A stretch of DNA of 37,783 nucleotides, from NCBI GenBank assembly GCA_021819125.1, contig JAKARW010000016.1:1-37783 (forward strand), in the 5' to 3' direction. Below the pieces are notes generated by a model that saw nothing but the letters and a program-made list of their open reading frames with translations, had not been told where the DNA came from and searched no databases. The position numbers and the translations under genes were made by a program. The stretch is from Pseudomonadota bacterium (GTDB taxonomy: Bacteria; Pseudomonadota; Gammaproteobacteria; Acidiferrobacterales; Acidiferrobacteraceae). Positions 37,716 to 37,783 of the stretch are shown piece by piece (the stretch's first letter is position 1; each line of letters opens with the position of its first letter).

Positions 37716-37750
37716 CGCAAGGGGACGGGGCGGTGGTTAGAGGTGGGAAG

Positions 37751-37783
37751 CTATTTGGAGCGGCGTGAGATCCAGGGGTGGTG
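37751..37783 (-). CDS. Possible 3' end of a minus-strand gene
   Basis: On the minus strand, from the window edge, the codons read HHPWISRRSK and then TAG. Ten codons prove nothing alone, but the stop is followed by a clear hairpin, and the end composition fits an island gene running in from the right. Family unknown. Confidence 0.25.
   Translation of the reverse strand, partial: HHPWISRRSK

Overview
The window is GC-rich chromosomal DNA of a gammaproteobacterium. The evidence is gene order and protein similarity: divergent ffh / corE(ypjD)-corB(yfjD), a full trmJ-cysE-iscRSUA-hscBA-fdx-iscX block running into ndk-rlmN-pilW-rodZ-ispG-hisS-yfgM-bamB-der, then xseA facing guaBA. These blocks are familiar from Escherichia coli and Pseudomonas. 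PilW, the EpsC-type CysE beside IscR and a MutS2-like protein suggest a non-enteric lineage. An acidophilic sulfur/iron oxidiser of the Acidiferrobacter type is a weak guess only.

Layout. 1-391: no convincing gene. 392-6093: tas (minus), then rfbD-tsaB and a short MutS2-like ATPase (plus), then corB facing back. 6189-9040: corE diverges from ffh, followed by the anti-sigma factor rsd. 9327-11944: ferredoxin fdxA (minus) diverges from an uncharacterised protein with a possible PilZ-like tail, which converges on suhB. 12057-19095: trmJ, cysE and the iron-sulfur assembly operon, with a recognisable IscR site before iscR and a partly matching copy before cysE. 19299-28223: ndk (own promoter) and a tightly overlapping row of RNA modification, pilus, cell-shape, isoprenoid, tRNA-charging, envelope and ribosome-assembly genes. 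28214-30072: xseA and a small lipoprotein (minus). 30395-33448: guaB-guaA; guaB appears to be leaderless.

33449 to the end is accessory DNA. A P4-type tyrosine integrase sits directly after the 3' end of guaA, a known island attachment site. It is followed by an AbiEi/AbiEii (type IV toxin-antitoxin, phage-exclusion) pair, a co-directional 80-residue protein, an AlpA-like regulator on the minus strand, and possibly the last codons of another minus-strand gene at the window edge. The right end of the island lies outside the window. The 301 bp between guaA and the integrase are full of short repeats that look like recombinase and operator sites.

The core genes are ordinary and intact. The parts most worth a second look are the guaA/integrase repeat region, the AbiE operon with its palindrome and trailing small gene, the cysE/iscR promoter similarity, the leaderless guaB, the apparent CTG start of rlmN, and the MutS2-like protein without a nuclease tail.
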